Source: DATAAZ01 sp036259875 (GTDB lineage: Bacteria > Actinomycetota > Thermoleophilia > Gaiellales > Gaiellaceae). From it: a stretch of 56,320 nucleotides of DNA. This document shows, piece after piece, positions 7,756 through 16,105 of the stretch. The DNA lies in assembly GCA_036259875.1 (NCBI GenBank), contig DATAAZ010000008.1:1-56320 (forward strand), written 5' to 3'. The stretch's first letter is position 1. Each line of letters starts with the position of its first letter. A program made the position numbers and the translations under genes. The notes beneath the pieces are model-generated. The model was not told the DNA's origin. It was given only the letters and a program-made list of their open reading frames with translations, and ran no database searches.

Positions 7756-8985
7756 CTATGCGGCGAGGAGCGGGTCGACGGCGAGCGCGACGAAGAGCAG
7801 CGCCAGGTAGGCGAGCGAGAACGAGAAGACGCGGCGGGCGCGCCGCGGCGTCGTCCGACGTTGCAGCGCGACGGCGAGCGCGAGGAACGCCGCCCCGAGG
7901 ACAAGCGCGGCCGCCAGGTACGCGAGGCCGACCGTGCGCGCCGCGACCGGAAGGAGCGAGATCGCGACCAGGAGGACGGTGTAGCGGACGATCGCGCGCG
8001 CGGTCTCCGGTTCGCCCCGGACGACGGGGAGCATCGGGATCCCGGCAGCCGCGTAGTCGCGCCGGATGAGAAGCGCGAGCGCCCAGAAGTGCGGCGGCGT
8101 CCAGAAGAAGACGATCAGGAAGAGGAGGAGCGCGGGAAGCGCGAGATCGCCGGTCGCCGCTGCCCACCCGACGACCGGTGGGACGGCCCCGGCGGCGCCG
8201 CCGATCACGATGTTCTGTGCGGTCGCGCGCTTCAGCCAGCGCGTGTAGACGAGGACGTAGAAGAGGTTCCCGAAGACGGCAAGCGCCGCCGCGAGGACGT
8301 TGACGAAGCTCGCGAGGACGGCGAACGAGAGGGCCGAGAGCGCGACGCCGAACTCCAGCGCGCGCGCCGGCGCGACGCGCCCCGCGGCGACCGGTCGTCG
8401 CTCCGTCCGCTTCCCCATCAGGCGGTCGATGTCGCGGTCGAGCACGTGGTTCACGGCTGACGCACCGCCGCACGCGAGCGCGAGGCCGCCGAGCGCCGCC
8501 GCCGCGAGCGCCGCCGACGGGAGGCCGCGGGCGCCGAGCACCAGCCCGCCCGCGCCCGTCAGGAGGAGGAGCGACATGATCCGCGGCTTCGTGAGCGTCA
8601 GGTAGTCGCGCCAGGCAAGCCGCGCGCGGGGCCGACCGCGCCCTGGTAGCGGTCTGCTACTTGCACGAAACGTGACGGCTGCCGCGACGCCGGCGGCTGC
8701 GAGCGCGAGCGCCCCCAAAGCCAGGTGGAGGCCGCCCGGCACGCCGGCGAGCGCGCTGAGCCCCGCGGCGCCGAATGCGGCGAGGGCGCCGACCGCGGCC
8801 CCGACCAGCAGCCGATCCTCGCGGTGCGCCGCGCCGGCGGCGATCGCAACCGCAGCGAGGAGCGACAAGGTCACGTGCGAGGTGACGTCGTGCGGAAGCG
8901 CCCACTCCCCGGTCGCGACGACGACGGCGACCCCTGCGACGGAGCCGACGGCGACGAGGCGAAGCCAGGGCCCAGGCGGGCTCAT
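7756..8985 (-). CDS. ctaB: Protoheme IX farnesyltransferase (heme o synthase) with N-terminal membrane extension
   Basis: A 409-residue integral membrane protein. The C-terminal about 290 residues are a UbiA-family heme o synthase: LTLTKPRIMSLLLLTG, the Asp-rich prenyl-diphosphate site NHVLDRDIDRLMGKRTERRP, and FWTPPHFWALALLIRRDYAAAGIPMLPV. The enzyme farnesylates heme b for the oxidase. Usual CtaB is 280-310 residues; here about 115 residues precede it, with roughly four hydrophobic segments (for example VAVGSVAGVAVVVATG and LHLALGALALAAAGVAAAV). ATG 8985 overlaps the ctaD stop by 4 nt. The extension could be a reduced heme-A-synthase-like half, which is only a suggestion. Confidence 0.92.
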   Translation of the reverse strand: MSPPGPWLRLVAVGSVAGVAVVVATGEWALPHDVTSHVTLSLLAAVAIAAGAAHREDRLLVGAAVGALAAFGAAGLSALAGVPGGLHLALGALALAAAGVAAAVTFRASSRPLPGRGRPRARLAWRDYLTLTKPRIMSLLLLTGAGGLVLGARGLPSAALAAAALGGLALACGGASAVNHVLDRDIDRLMGKRTERRPVAAGRVAPARALEFGVALSALSFAVLASFVNVLAAALAVFGNLFYVLVYTRWLKRATAQNIVIGGAAGAVPPVVGWAAATGDLALPALLLFLIVFFWTPPHFWALALLIRRDYAAAGIPMLPVVRGEPETARAIVRYTVLLVAISLLPVAARTVGLAYLAAALVLGAAFLALAVALQRRTTPRRARRVFSFSLAYLALLFVALAVDPLLAA

Positions 8986-10628
8986 CGCCGCTCCCGGACG
9001 CGCAGCCGCAGGTCGCGGAGCGGCCGCGCGCTCGTCACGTAGGGCACCCGGTCGAAGTTGTGCGGCGGCGGCGGCGAGGTCGCATACCACTCGAGCGTGT
9101 CGGCCCGCCACGGGTCGGGGCCGACCCGGGGCCCGGCGCGCCAGCTCTTCGCCATGTTGAACACGAAGATGAGGAGCGCGATCGTCATGACCCAAGTCCC
9201 GATCGTCGAGATCAAGTTGTACGTCTCGAACATCCCTTCGCGCTCGTAGGTATAGACGCGTCGCGGCATCCCCATGAGACCCACGAGGTGCTGTACGAAG
9301 AACGTCATGTTGAAGCCGATGAAGATGAGCCAGAAGTGCGCCTGCGCGAGCCGCTCGTCGTACATCCGGCCGGTGATCTTCGGGAACCAGTAGTAGCAAC
9401 CCGCGAAGAGCCCGAACGCCGTTCCCCCGAAAAGGACGTAGTGCATGTGCGCGACCACGTAGTACGAGTCGTGCGCCTGGTAGTCGACCGGGAACGCGGC
9501 GAGGAAGATCCCGGAGAGCCCGCCGATCGTGAAGAGACCGAGGAGCCCGAGGCAGAAAAGGAGCGGGGCGCGGAAGTCGAGGTGCCCCCGCCAGAGCGTC
9601 GCCAGCCAGTTGAAGATCTTGACCCCGGTCGGCACGGCGACGGCGAACGACGAGGCCGCGAACGCCGCGTTGAGCCAGACGGGGAGCCCCACCGTGAACA
9701 TGTGGTGCGCCCACACGAGCATCGAGACGAACGCGATCCCGATCGTCGCGAACGCGACCGCCTTGTAGCCGAAGATCGGCTTGCGCGAGAAGACCGGGAT
9801 GACCTCCGAGATCATCCCGAAGGCGGGCAGGATCATGATGTAGACCTCTGGGTGGCCGAAGAACCAGAACATGTGCTGGTAGAGCACGGCGCTGCCGCCT
9901 TCGTCGGGAAGGAAGAACGACGTGCCGGCCTGGCGATCGAGGAGAAGGAGCGTCGCGGCCGCCGTGAGAGTCGGCAGCGCGAGCAGCAGCATCACGGCGT
10001 AGGCCTCGATCGTCCACACGAAGAGCGGGATCCGCATCCACGTCATCCCGGGCGCCCGCATGTTGTGGATCGTCACGATGAAGTTGATCGCACCCGCGAC
10101 CGACGAGATCGTCGTCAGGTGAATGCCGAGGATCCAGAGGTCCTGGCCGATGTCCGGATAGCCGCTGTTCCCCGGGGGACCCGGCCCGGAGAGCGGCGGG
10201 TAGCCGTACCAGCCCGCCTTCGCCGGCCCGCCCTCGACGAAGAAGCTCCCCATCAGGACCAGGCCACCGGCGAGGAAGAACCAGTACGACATCGCGTTCA
10301 GGCGCGGGAACGCCATGTCGCGTGCCCCGAGCATGAGCGGAACGAGGTAGTTCCCGAAGCCGGCGAGCACCGGGACGACGAAGAGGAAGATCATCGTCGT
10401 CCCGTGGAGCGTGAAGAGGGCGTTGTAGCCGTCGCGGGTGATGAAGTCGGCGTCTGCCTGCGCGAGCTGGAGCCGCATCAGCACCGCCATGACGCCGCCC
10501 GCGAGGAAAAAAAGGAAGGCTGTGACGATGTAGAGGACGCCGATCCGCTTGTGGTCGACCGTCGTCAGCCAGCTGAGGATCGGTCCCTGCTTCCAGGTCG
10601 GCGCGACCGGCTCGGCTCTAACGGCCAC
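8982..10628 (-). CDS. ctaD: Cytochrome c oxidase subunit I (aa3-type, A1 family)
   Basis: A 548-residue heme-copper oxidase catalytic subunit with 12 or more membrane helices. FFGHPEVYIMILPAFG contains the CuB His, the D-channel Glu and the cross-linked Tyr; SRKPIFGYKAV carries the K-channel Lys; WAHHMFTVG is the CuB His pair; and VVAHMHYVLFGG holds the heme a3/a ligands. The early FLFVVPVLAGFGNYLVPLMLGARDMAFPRLN region has the D-channel Asp and Asn. It reduces O2 and pumps protons. GTG 10628 overlaps the end of ctaC by 11 nt and the stop overlaps ctaB by 4 nt. No subunit III is seen next to it, so that gene must lie elsewhere or be absent. Confidence 0.96.
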   Translation of the reverse strand: MAVRAEPVAPTWKQGPILSWLTTVDHKRIGVLYIVTAFLFFLAGGVMAVLMRLQLAQADADFITRDGYNALFTLHGTTMIFLFVVPVLAGFGNYLVPLMLGARDMAFPRLNAMSYWFFLAGGLVLMGSFFVEGGPAKAGWYGYPPLSGPGPPGNSGYPDIGQDLWILGIHLTTISSVAGAINFIVTIHNMRAPGMTWMRIPLFVWTIEAYAVMLLLALPTLTAAATLLLLDRQAGTSFFLPDEGGSAVLYQHMFWFFGHPEVYIMILPAFGMISEVIPVFSRKPIFGYKAVAFATIGIAFVSMLVWAHHMFTVGLPVWLNAAFAASSFAVAVPTGVKIFNWLATLWRGHLDFRAPLLFCLGLLGLFTIGGLSGIFLAAFPVDYQAHDSYYVVAHMHYVLFGGTAFGLFAGCYYWFPKITGRMYDERLAQAHFWLIFIGFNMTFFVQHLVGLMGMPRRVYTYEREGMFETYNLISTIGTWVMTIALLIFVFNMAKSWRAGPRVGPDPWRADTLEWYATSPPPPHNFDRVPYVTSARPLRDLRLRVRERR

Positions 10629-11637
10629 CGCCGCCTCCGCCCGAGAGGGTGTCGTTCACGCCGACGTAGTCGACGAGCGCCTCGATCTGCGCGTCCGTCC
10701 AGCGCTTGCCCGTCGGGGGCATGAAGCCCTCGTTCGTGTCGAGGTTCTGCCCCTCGTAGAGGAGCGTCCGCAGGCTGTCGACGTTCGTGAGGGCCGGGTT
10801 GCCGGCGATCGGCGGCCCGATCCCGCCCTCGCCCTCGAGCCCGTGGCACTTCGCGCACGAGGCGCGCCACTCAGCCTCGCCGAGCGCCGTCGGGTCGACC
10901 GTGTCCGGCGCGTTGCGCGCGAGCCACGCTTCGAAGCCGCTCGCCGCGAGCACCTGGACCGTGGTCGTCATGCGCGCGTGCTGGATCCCGCAGAACTCGC
11001 CGCACACGCCGTTTTCGAACGTCCCCGTCTCCCGCGGCGTGAAATGGAGCTCGTTCGTCTGCCCGGGAATCGCGTCGCGCTTCCCGGTCAGCTCGGGCAC
11101 CCACCAGCTGTGCGGGACGTCGGCGGACCGGAGGCGGAGCGTCACCTTGCGATCGACCGGTAGGTAGAGCGCGTCGAAGGAGAGCGCGCCGTTCGGGTAC
11201 TCGTACTGCCAGTAGAACTGGTGCGCGGTGACGTCGACGACGAGCGGCTCTTCGCCTGCGCCCGGCTTTGCCTCGACATCGGGGATGCGGGCGAAGGTGT
11301 ACGACGCGAGCGCGACGAGGAGGACGGCCGGGACGACGGTCCACACGATCTCCACCCGCGTGTTGCCGTGGATCTGCGGCCCCTCGACGTCGTGGCCGGT
11401 CCCGGGCCCGCGGCGCCTGTAGCGCACGATGAAGACGATCAACGCCGTCTCGACCAGGAAGAAGACGCCGGCGGCCAGCCCGAGGACGACCCAGTAGACC
11501 TGGTTGATCGCGTCGCCGCTCTCGGTCACGCTGCCCGGCGGGAAGGCGCCGGGTGCGAGGAGAAAGGCGAGGACGATGCCGACGACGAGGGCCGAGAAGA
11601 GCGCGAGTAGGGCGAGGACGACGCGGCTCCCGGGCAT
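10618..11637 (-). CDS. ctaC: Cytochrome c oxidase subunit II with fused C-terminal cytochrome c (caa3 type)
   Basis: A 339-residue protein: an N-terminal helix (VVLALLALFSALVVGIVLAFLL) that may be a signal anchor, a second helix (VYWVVLGLAAGVFFLVETALIVFIV), then the cupredoxin domain with the CuA ligands in PHSWWVPELTGKRDAIPG and CGEFCGIQHARM. After a linker comes a class I cytochrome c domain with heme motif CAKCH and a Met region GFMPPTG, typical of caa3 oxidases in which cytochrome c is tethered. I start at ATG 11637; the open frame extends 14 codons further without a better start. First gene of the ctaC-ctaD-ctaB-small ORF operon. Confidence 0.94.
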   Translation of the reverse strand: MPGSRVVLALLALFSALVVGIVLAFLLAPGAFPPGSVTESGDAINQVYWVVLGLAAGVFFLVETALIVFIVRYRRRGPGTGHDVEGPQIHGNTRVEIVWTVVPAVLLVALASYTFARIPDVEAKPGAGEEPLVVDVTAHQFYWQYEYPNGALSFDALYLPVDRKVTLRLRSADVPHSWWVPELTGKRDAIPGQTNELHFTPRETGTFENGVCGEFCGIQHARMTTTVQVLAASGFEAWLARNAPDTVDPTALGEAEWRASCAKCHGLEGEGGIGPPIAGNPALTNVDSLRTLLYEGQNLDTNEGFMPPTGKRWTDAQIEALVDYVGVNDTLSGGGGGGR

Positions 11638-11754
11638 CAGCGCGCGATTGTACGACCCGCCTTCTGGGCGCAGCCACAAAGAGGCAAGTGCCGCTTCCGG
11701 GGGAGCGTTCGACGTGCGAGCGAGGGGCGTAAGCGGTCTACGCTTCGGTCTCCG

Positions 11755-12054
11755 GTGCCCGAAGCCTGGACCGTTCCGCTTCCGCGTGGCGTCCGCGAGC
11801 CGTTCGAGGTTTACGTGAACGGCGTGCCCCAGGAGCGCGGCGTCGACTACGAGCTCGACGGCCGGGCGCTCCGCTTCCGAAAGCCGCTGGCGAAGGAAGG
11901 GCGGCTCGGGATCTTGCGCTGGACGAGCATGTTCCTCGGCGTCGCCGGGACGTACCGGAAGAACGACTCGGTCGACGTCGTGTACGAAGTCGCCGGAACG
12001 CGGAGGGTCGCGAGCAACCTCCCGATCGTCCCGCCGCGACCGACCGACGAGTGA
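11755..12054 (+). CDS. Conserved hypothetical protein, 99 aa
   Basis: A 99-residue soluble protein from GTG 11755, reading PFEVYVNGVPQERGVDYELDGRALRFRKPL and ending in a proline-rich tail. The pattern of short beta strands with a central DYELDG turn suggests a small beta-sandwich. No enzyme motif was seen. It overlaps the hydroxyacid dehydrogenase by 4 nt (GTGA), so it is co-translated with the C2-acid operon. Function unknown. Confidence 0.75.
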   Translation: MPEAWTVPLPRGVREPFEVYVNGVPQERGVDYELDGRALRFRKPLAKEGRLGILRWTSMFLGVAGTYRKNDSVDVVYEVAGTRRVASNLPIVPPRPTDE

Positions 12055-13025
12055 AGCCGCGCGTCTACGTCTCGCGCCGCGTCCCGGGGCGGGTTCGCGG
12101 CGAGCTCGAGCGCGCGTTCGACGCCGCGATCCGCGACAGCGAGGCTCCGCCGTCCCGCGAGGAACTCCTCGCGGGCGTCTCCGGCGCCAAGGGGCTCATG
12201 GCGATGCTCACCGACGCCGTCGACCGCGAGCTCCTCGACGCAGCCGGGCCGGATCTCCGCGTCGTCGCCAACTACGCGGTCGGCTACGACAACGTCGACG
12301 TCGGCGAGGCGACGCGACGCGGCGTCGTCGTCGCGAACACCCCGGACGTGCTCACGGAGGCAACTGCGGAGCACGCGCTCGCGCTCGCGCTGACACTGCT
12401 TCGCCGGGTCGCGGAGGGGGAGCGGTTGCTCCGGCGGGGCGAGCCGTGGACGTGGGCACCGACGTTCATGGTCGGCCACGGCCTGCGCGGCCGGATGCTC
12501 GGAGTCGTCGGCTTCGGCCGAATCGGCCGCGACGTCGCGCGGCTCGGGCGCCTGCACGGGATGTCCGTCGCGTACACGAACCGAAGCGGGCGGGTCGAGA
12601 CCGATCTCGGCGAATGGCTGCCGCTCAATCACCTCCTCACCGTCGCCGACGTCGTCAGCCTCCACGCCCCGCTGACCGACGAGACGTACCACCTGATCGG
12701 CCGTGACGAGCTGCGGACGATGCGCGACGAAGCGGTCCTCGTGAACACGGCGCGTGGCCCGCTCGTCGACGAGGCGGCGCTCGCGCGGGCGCTGCGGGCG
12801 GGCGAGATCGCCGGGGCGGCGCTCGACGTCTACGAGCGCGAGCCCGCCGTCGAGCCGGCTCTCCTCGCGCTCGAGAACGTCGTCCTCACTCCGCATCTCG
12901 GGAGCGCGACCCGGGAAGCGCGCGAGGCGATGGGGATGCTCTGCGTGGAGGCCCTTCGCGGGGTGCTCATCGAGGGCCGCTGCCCGCGAAACGCCGTCAA
13001 TCCGGACGCATGGACTCGGGCATAA
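12051..13025 (+). CDS. D-2-hydroxyacid dehydrogenase, glyoxylate/hydroxypyruvate reductase type
   Basis: A 324-residue NAD(P)H-dependent dehydrogenase. The Rossmann fold has GVVGFGRIGRDVARL (about residues 148-162), and the catalytic triad is visible: Arg in NTARGPLVDE, Glu in ALDVYEREP and His in LTPHLGSAT. The substrate-loop motif NYAVGYDNVD is typical of glyoxylate/hydroxypyruvate reductases. It would interconvert glyoxylate and glycolate (or hydroxypyruvate and glycerate). The next genes are a transporter, glycolate oxidase and malate synthase, which favours the glyoxylate assignment over phosphoglycerate dehydrogenase. Confidence 0.88.
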   Translation: MKPRVYVSRRVPGRVRGELERAFDAAIRDSEAPPSREELLAGVSGAKGLMAMLTDAVDRELLDAAGPDLRVVANYAVGYDNVDVGEATRRGVVVANTPDVLTEATAEHALALALTLLRRVAEGERLLRRGEPWTWAPTFMVGHGLRGRMLGVVGFGRIGRDVARLGRLHGMSVAYTNRSGRVETDLGEWLPLNHLLTVADVVSLHAPLTDETYHLIGRDELRTMRDEAVLVNTARGPLVDEAALARALRAGEIAGAALDVYEREPAVEPALLALENVVLTPHLGSATREAREAMGMLCVEALRGVLIEGRCPRNAVNPDAWTRA

Positions 13026-13072
13026 CGGGTATGCACGTCACCGGTTGTAGCGTCGAGCGACGGAGGTGAGCG

Positions 13073-14602
13073 ATGGCGACCACCGCTGAGCCGGCGCCGG
13101 GCGGCGCGTACCAGATCGGTACGGGGCGGCCACCGCTTCGGGTCGACGATCTGCCCGAGCCCGAGCAGGTGTTCGGGGCGCGGCGAATCGGCTTGAAGGA
13201 GGCGGTCACGCTCGTCATCGGCCCGAGCCTGATCGCGCTCGGCCTCTCGATCGGAAGCGGCGAGTGGCTGCTCGGCCCCCTCCAGATCGGGACGAGGGGC
13301 TGGGTCGGCATCGGCTTCTTCATCCTCCTCTCGATCCTCCTGCAGGCGTTCTACAACATGGAGATCGGCCGTTACGTGATGGCGACGGGCGAGGTTCCCT
13401 CGCTCGGGTTCTCGCGCGTCCTGCCGTTCTACCTCGGCACGCTCCTCGCCGTCGTCCTCTTCTACATCGCGTTCATCACGGGCGGATGGGCGTCCGGTGC
13501 AGGCGAGGGCCTGCTCACGGTCATCAAGGGCGAGATCCCGACCGAAGACGAGCGAGAGTGGGAGGCGCGCTGGCTCGCCGTCGGCCTGATGGCAGCCGTC
13601 TTCGTGATCACGCTCCTCGCGCGCAAGATCTCGCGGACGCTCGAGCTCGTGAACTGGGTCCTCGTTCTCGCCGTCCTGATCTCGTTGCTCGTCATCACGC
13701 TCGTCGTCGCGTCCGCGAGCAGCTGGCTCGACGGACTCGAGGGCCTCGTCCGTCCGGCGCTGCCGCCCGAGGGGACGACGGCGCGCGACATCGGGGGCGT
13801 CGTCGGCTTCGCCGCGATGGCATCGGGGCTCAACTACGTCTTCATGAACTACTACCGAGACAAGGGCTACGGGATGGGGAGCAAATCCGGCTACATCCCC
13901 GGCCTCCTGGCGGGCGCCGACGTTCCGCCGGTCGCGCCGGTCGGCACCACGTTCCGCGAGACGCCCGAGAACGCGGCGCTCTGGCGGCAGTGGTGGGGCT
14001 ACCTCAAGGCGGAGATGTGGCTCGTCTTCGTCCCGGGGGCGATCCTCGGGATGCTCCTGCCCGGTGTGCTCGTGAGCCATCTCGCGAACGAGACAGGCAC
14101 GCCGCCGGCCACGGAGACGATGCCGACGTACGTCGCCGAGCAACTGCGCGAGACCGGGCAGGGCGACTTCTTCTTCTACTGGGCGCTCGTGGTCGGCTTC
14201 CTCGTTCTTTTCACGACGCAGATCGTCGTCTTCGAGATGCTCGTGAGGAACTTCGTCGACGCCGTGTACGGCTCGAGCGCGTCGTTCAGGCGGCTCGTCC
14301 ACGGCGACGCGCGGCGCTTCTACTACCCGTTCATGGTCCTGCTCGCGGTCGCGATCTCGCTGATCATCTTCACCGAGGCGGCGGTCGGGCTCGTCAACTG
14401 GGCGGCGAACATGTCGAACCTCGCCGCGCTCGTCATGCCGCTGCTGCTCATGTTCCTGATCAGTAGGCTCCCGCGCCCCGCGCGGGCGAGCTGGTGGTCG
14501 TACGTCCTCCTGATCGCCGTCTCCGTCTACTTCGGGTACTTCTTCCTCAACTTCATCGTCGGTGAATTCAGCGGCGGCGACACGGATCTTTCGTTCTGGT
14601 AA
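13073..14602 (+). CDS. Nramp-like (APC-superfamily) membrane transporter, GSGEW type
   Basis: A 509-residue membrane protein with about 11 predicted helices. The first helix reads VTLVIGPSLIALGLSIGSGEWLLGP, which aligns in style with Nramp TM1, but the canonical metal-binding DPGN is replaced by GSGEW. Another helix, FYNMEIGRYVMATGE, is typical of the Nramp-related subfamily in Actinobacteria and Planctomycetes. Canonical Nramps import Mn2+/Fe2+; the altered site makes a divalent-metal role doubtful. Its place between a glyoxylate reductase and glcDEF suggests uptake of a C2/C3 carboxylate or a metal for that pathway; this is inference. ATG 13073 follows a GGAGG at about 13062-13066. Confidence 0.8.
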   Translation: MATTAEPAPGGAYQIGTGRPPLRVDDLPEPEQVFGARRIGLKEAVTLVIGPSLIALGLSIGSGEWLLGPLQIGTRGWVGIGFFILLSILLQAFYNMEIGRYVMATGEVPSLGFSRVLPFYLGTLLAVVLFYIAFITGGWASGAGEGLLTVIKGEIPTEDEREWEARWLAVGLMAAVFVITLLARKISRTLELVNWVLVLAVLISLLVITLVVASASSWLDGLEGLVRPALPPEGTTARDIGGVVGFAAMASGLNYVFMNYYRDKGYGMGSKSGYIPGLLAGADVPPVAPVGTTFRETPENAALWRQWWGYLKAEMWLVFVPGAILGMLLPGVLVSHLANETGTPPATETMPTYVAEQLRETGQGDFFFYWALVVGFLVLFTTQIVVFEMLVRNFVDAVYGSSASFRRLVHGDARRFYYPFMVLLAVAISLIIFTEAAVGLVNWAANMSNLAALVMPLLLMFLISRLPRPARASWWSYVLLIAVSVYFGYFFLNFIVGEFSGGDTDLSFW

Positions 14603-14624
14603 TCCACACGAGAAGGGGGCCGTC

Positions 14625-16103
14625 GTGCTACACCCCCTGACGGGAGCCGAAATGGATGCCCGCGGGCTGGTCGCCGATTTCGAGCGGATCTGCGGTGAGG
14701 CGCACGTCCTCACCGACCGCGACCAGCTCCGGACGTACGAGTCGGACGCGCTCGCGCACTACGCGGTCCTTCCGCCCGTCGTCGTCCTGCCGGGGACGGC
14801 CGACGAGGTTCGCGAGGTCGTCCGCGCGTGCCACGAGGCGGGTGTCCCGTGGGTCGCGCGCGGCGCGGGAACCGGGCTCTCGGGTGGCGCGCTCCCGGCC
14901 GAGGACGGCGTCCTGATCGCGCTCTCGCGCCTGCGGCGGATCCTCGAGGTGGATCTCGAGAACCAGCGCGTCGTCGTCGAGCCCGGCGTCACGAACCTCG
15001 AGGTCTCGAAGGCGGTCTCACCGACGCACTTCTTCCCGCCCGACCCCTCGAGCCAGATCGTCTGCACGATCGGCGGGAACGTGGCCGAGAACTCGGGCGG
15101 CGCGCACTGCTTCAAGTACGGCTTCACGACGAACTACGTGACAGGCCTGGAGCTCGTCCTTCCGGACGGCGACGTCGTGCGGACGGGCGGGAAGGAGCTC
15201 GACCGGCCCGGCTACGACCTCGTCGGCGCGTTCGTCGGATCCGAGGGGACGCTGGGGATCGCGACGGAGATCGTGCTGCGCGTCGTCCCCGTCCCCGAGG
15301 ACGTGCGGACGCTCGTCGCCTACTTCGAGACCATGGAGCAGGCGGGACAGACGGTCTCCGACGTCGTCGCGGCCGGCGTCGTCCCGGGCGCGATCGAGAT
15401 CATGGACCGCCTTTCGATCAAGGCCACCGAGGAGGCGACGGGCGCCGGCTACCCGCTCGACGTCGGCGCGGCACTCATCGTGGAGCTCGACGGGCCCGAG
15501 GCGGAGTGTGACAGGCGCTTCGACGAGGTCGCCCGCCTGTGCGAGCGGCGCGGCACGCGCGGCGTCCGGATCGCGCGCGACGAGGCGGAGCGGCAGCTCA
15601 TCTGGAAGGCGCGCAAGGCGGCGTTCGCCGCGATGGGGCGGCTCGCCCCGTCGTACTACGTCCAGGACAGCGTCATCCCGCGGACGCGCCTCGCCGAGGT
15701 GCTGGGCCGGATCGACGAGCTCGCGGACGAGTACGGCTGCCCGGTGGCGAACGTCTTCCACGCCGGCGACGGGAATCTCCATCCGCTCGTCGGCTACGAC
15801 GCGCGGAACCCGGGCGAGGCGGCGCGGGCCGAGGAGCTCGCGGGCCGGATCGTGCTCGCTTGCCTCGACGCGGGCGGCTCGATCACGGGTGAACACGGGG
15901 TCGGCGTCGACAAGAAGCACTACATGCCGCGCATGTTCTCGGACGAGGACCTTGCAGCGTTCCAGCGGCTCCGCTGCGCCTTCGACCCGGAGCAGCGCGC
16001 GAACCCCGGGAAGGTGATGCCGACGCCGCGCCTCTGCGGCGAGGTGCCGGGGCCGTACCGTCAGCACCCGCTCGAGGCGGCAGGGGTCGCGGAGCGGTTC
16101 TAG
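14625..16103 (+). CDS. glcD: Glycolate oxidase subunit GlcD (FAD-linked oxidase)
   Basis: A 492-residue FAD-binding type 4 (PCMH) oxidase. The N-terminal FAD domain shows ARGAGTGLSGGALP, IGGNVAENSGGAHCFKYG and GSEGTLGIATEIVLRV; the C-terminal domain has the conserved His motifs FHAGDGNLHP and TGEHGVGVDKKHYMPRMF. It oxidises glycolate (or D-lactate) to glyoxylate as the flavin subunit of GlcDEF. GTG 14625 is chosen because GAAGGGGG lies about 6 nt upstream; ATG 14652 is an alternative and the longer open frame overlaps the transporter. glcE follows after 2 nt. Confidence 0.93.
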   Translation: MLHPLTGAEMDARGLVADFERICGEAHVLTDRDQLRTYESDALAHYAVLPPVVVLPGTADEVREVVRACHEAGVPWVARGAGTGLSGGALPAEDGVLIALSRLRRILEVDLENQRVVVEPGVTNLEVSKAVSPTHFFPPDPSSQIVCTIGGNVAENSGGAHCFKYGFTTNYVTGLELVLPDGDVVRTGGKELDRPGYDLVGAFVGSEGTLGIATEIVLRVVPVPEDVRTLVAYFETMEQAGQTVSDVVAAGVVPGAIEIMDRLSIKATEEATGAGYPLDVGAALIVELDGPEAECDRRFDEVARLCERRGTRGVRIARDEAERQLIWKARKAAFAAMGRLAPSYYVQDSVIPRTRLAEVLGRIDELADEYGCPVANVFHAGDGNLHPLVGYDARNPGEAARAEELAGRIVLACLDAGGSITGEHGVGVDKKHYMPRMFSDEDLAAFQRLRCAFDPEQRANPGKVMPTPRLCGEVPGPYRQHPLEAAGVAERF

Positions 16104-16105
16104 CC

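Noticed and set aside
7756..10041. A 761-residue open frame apparently fusing part of the oxidase region to ctaB
   Set aside because: The upstream part is an out-of-frame shadow of ctaD; ctaB starts at ATG 8985 with a normal 4-nt overlap.
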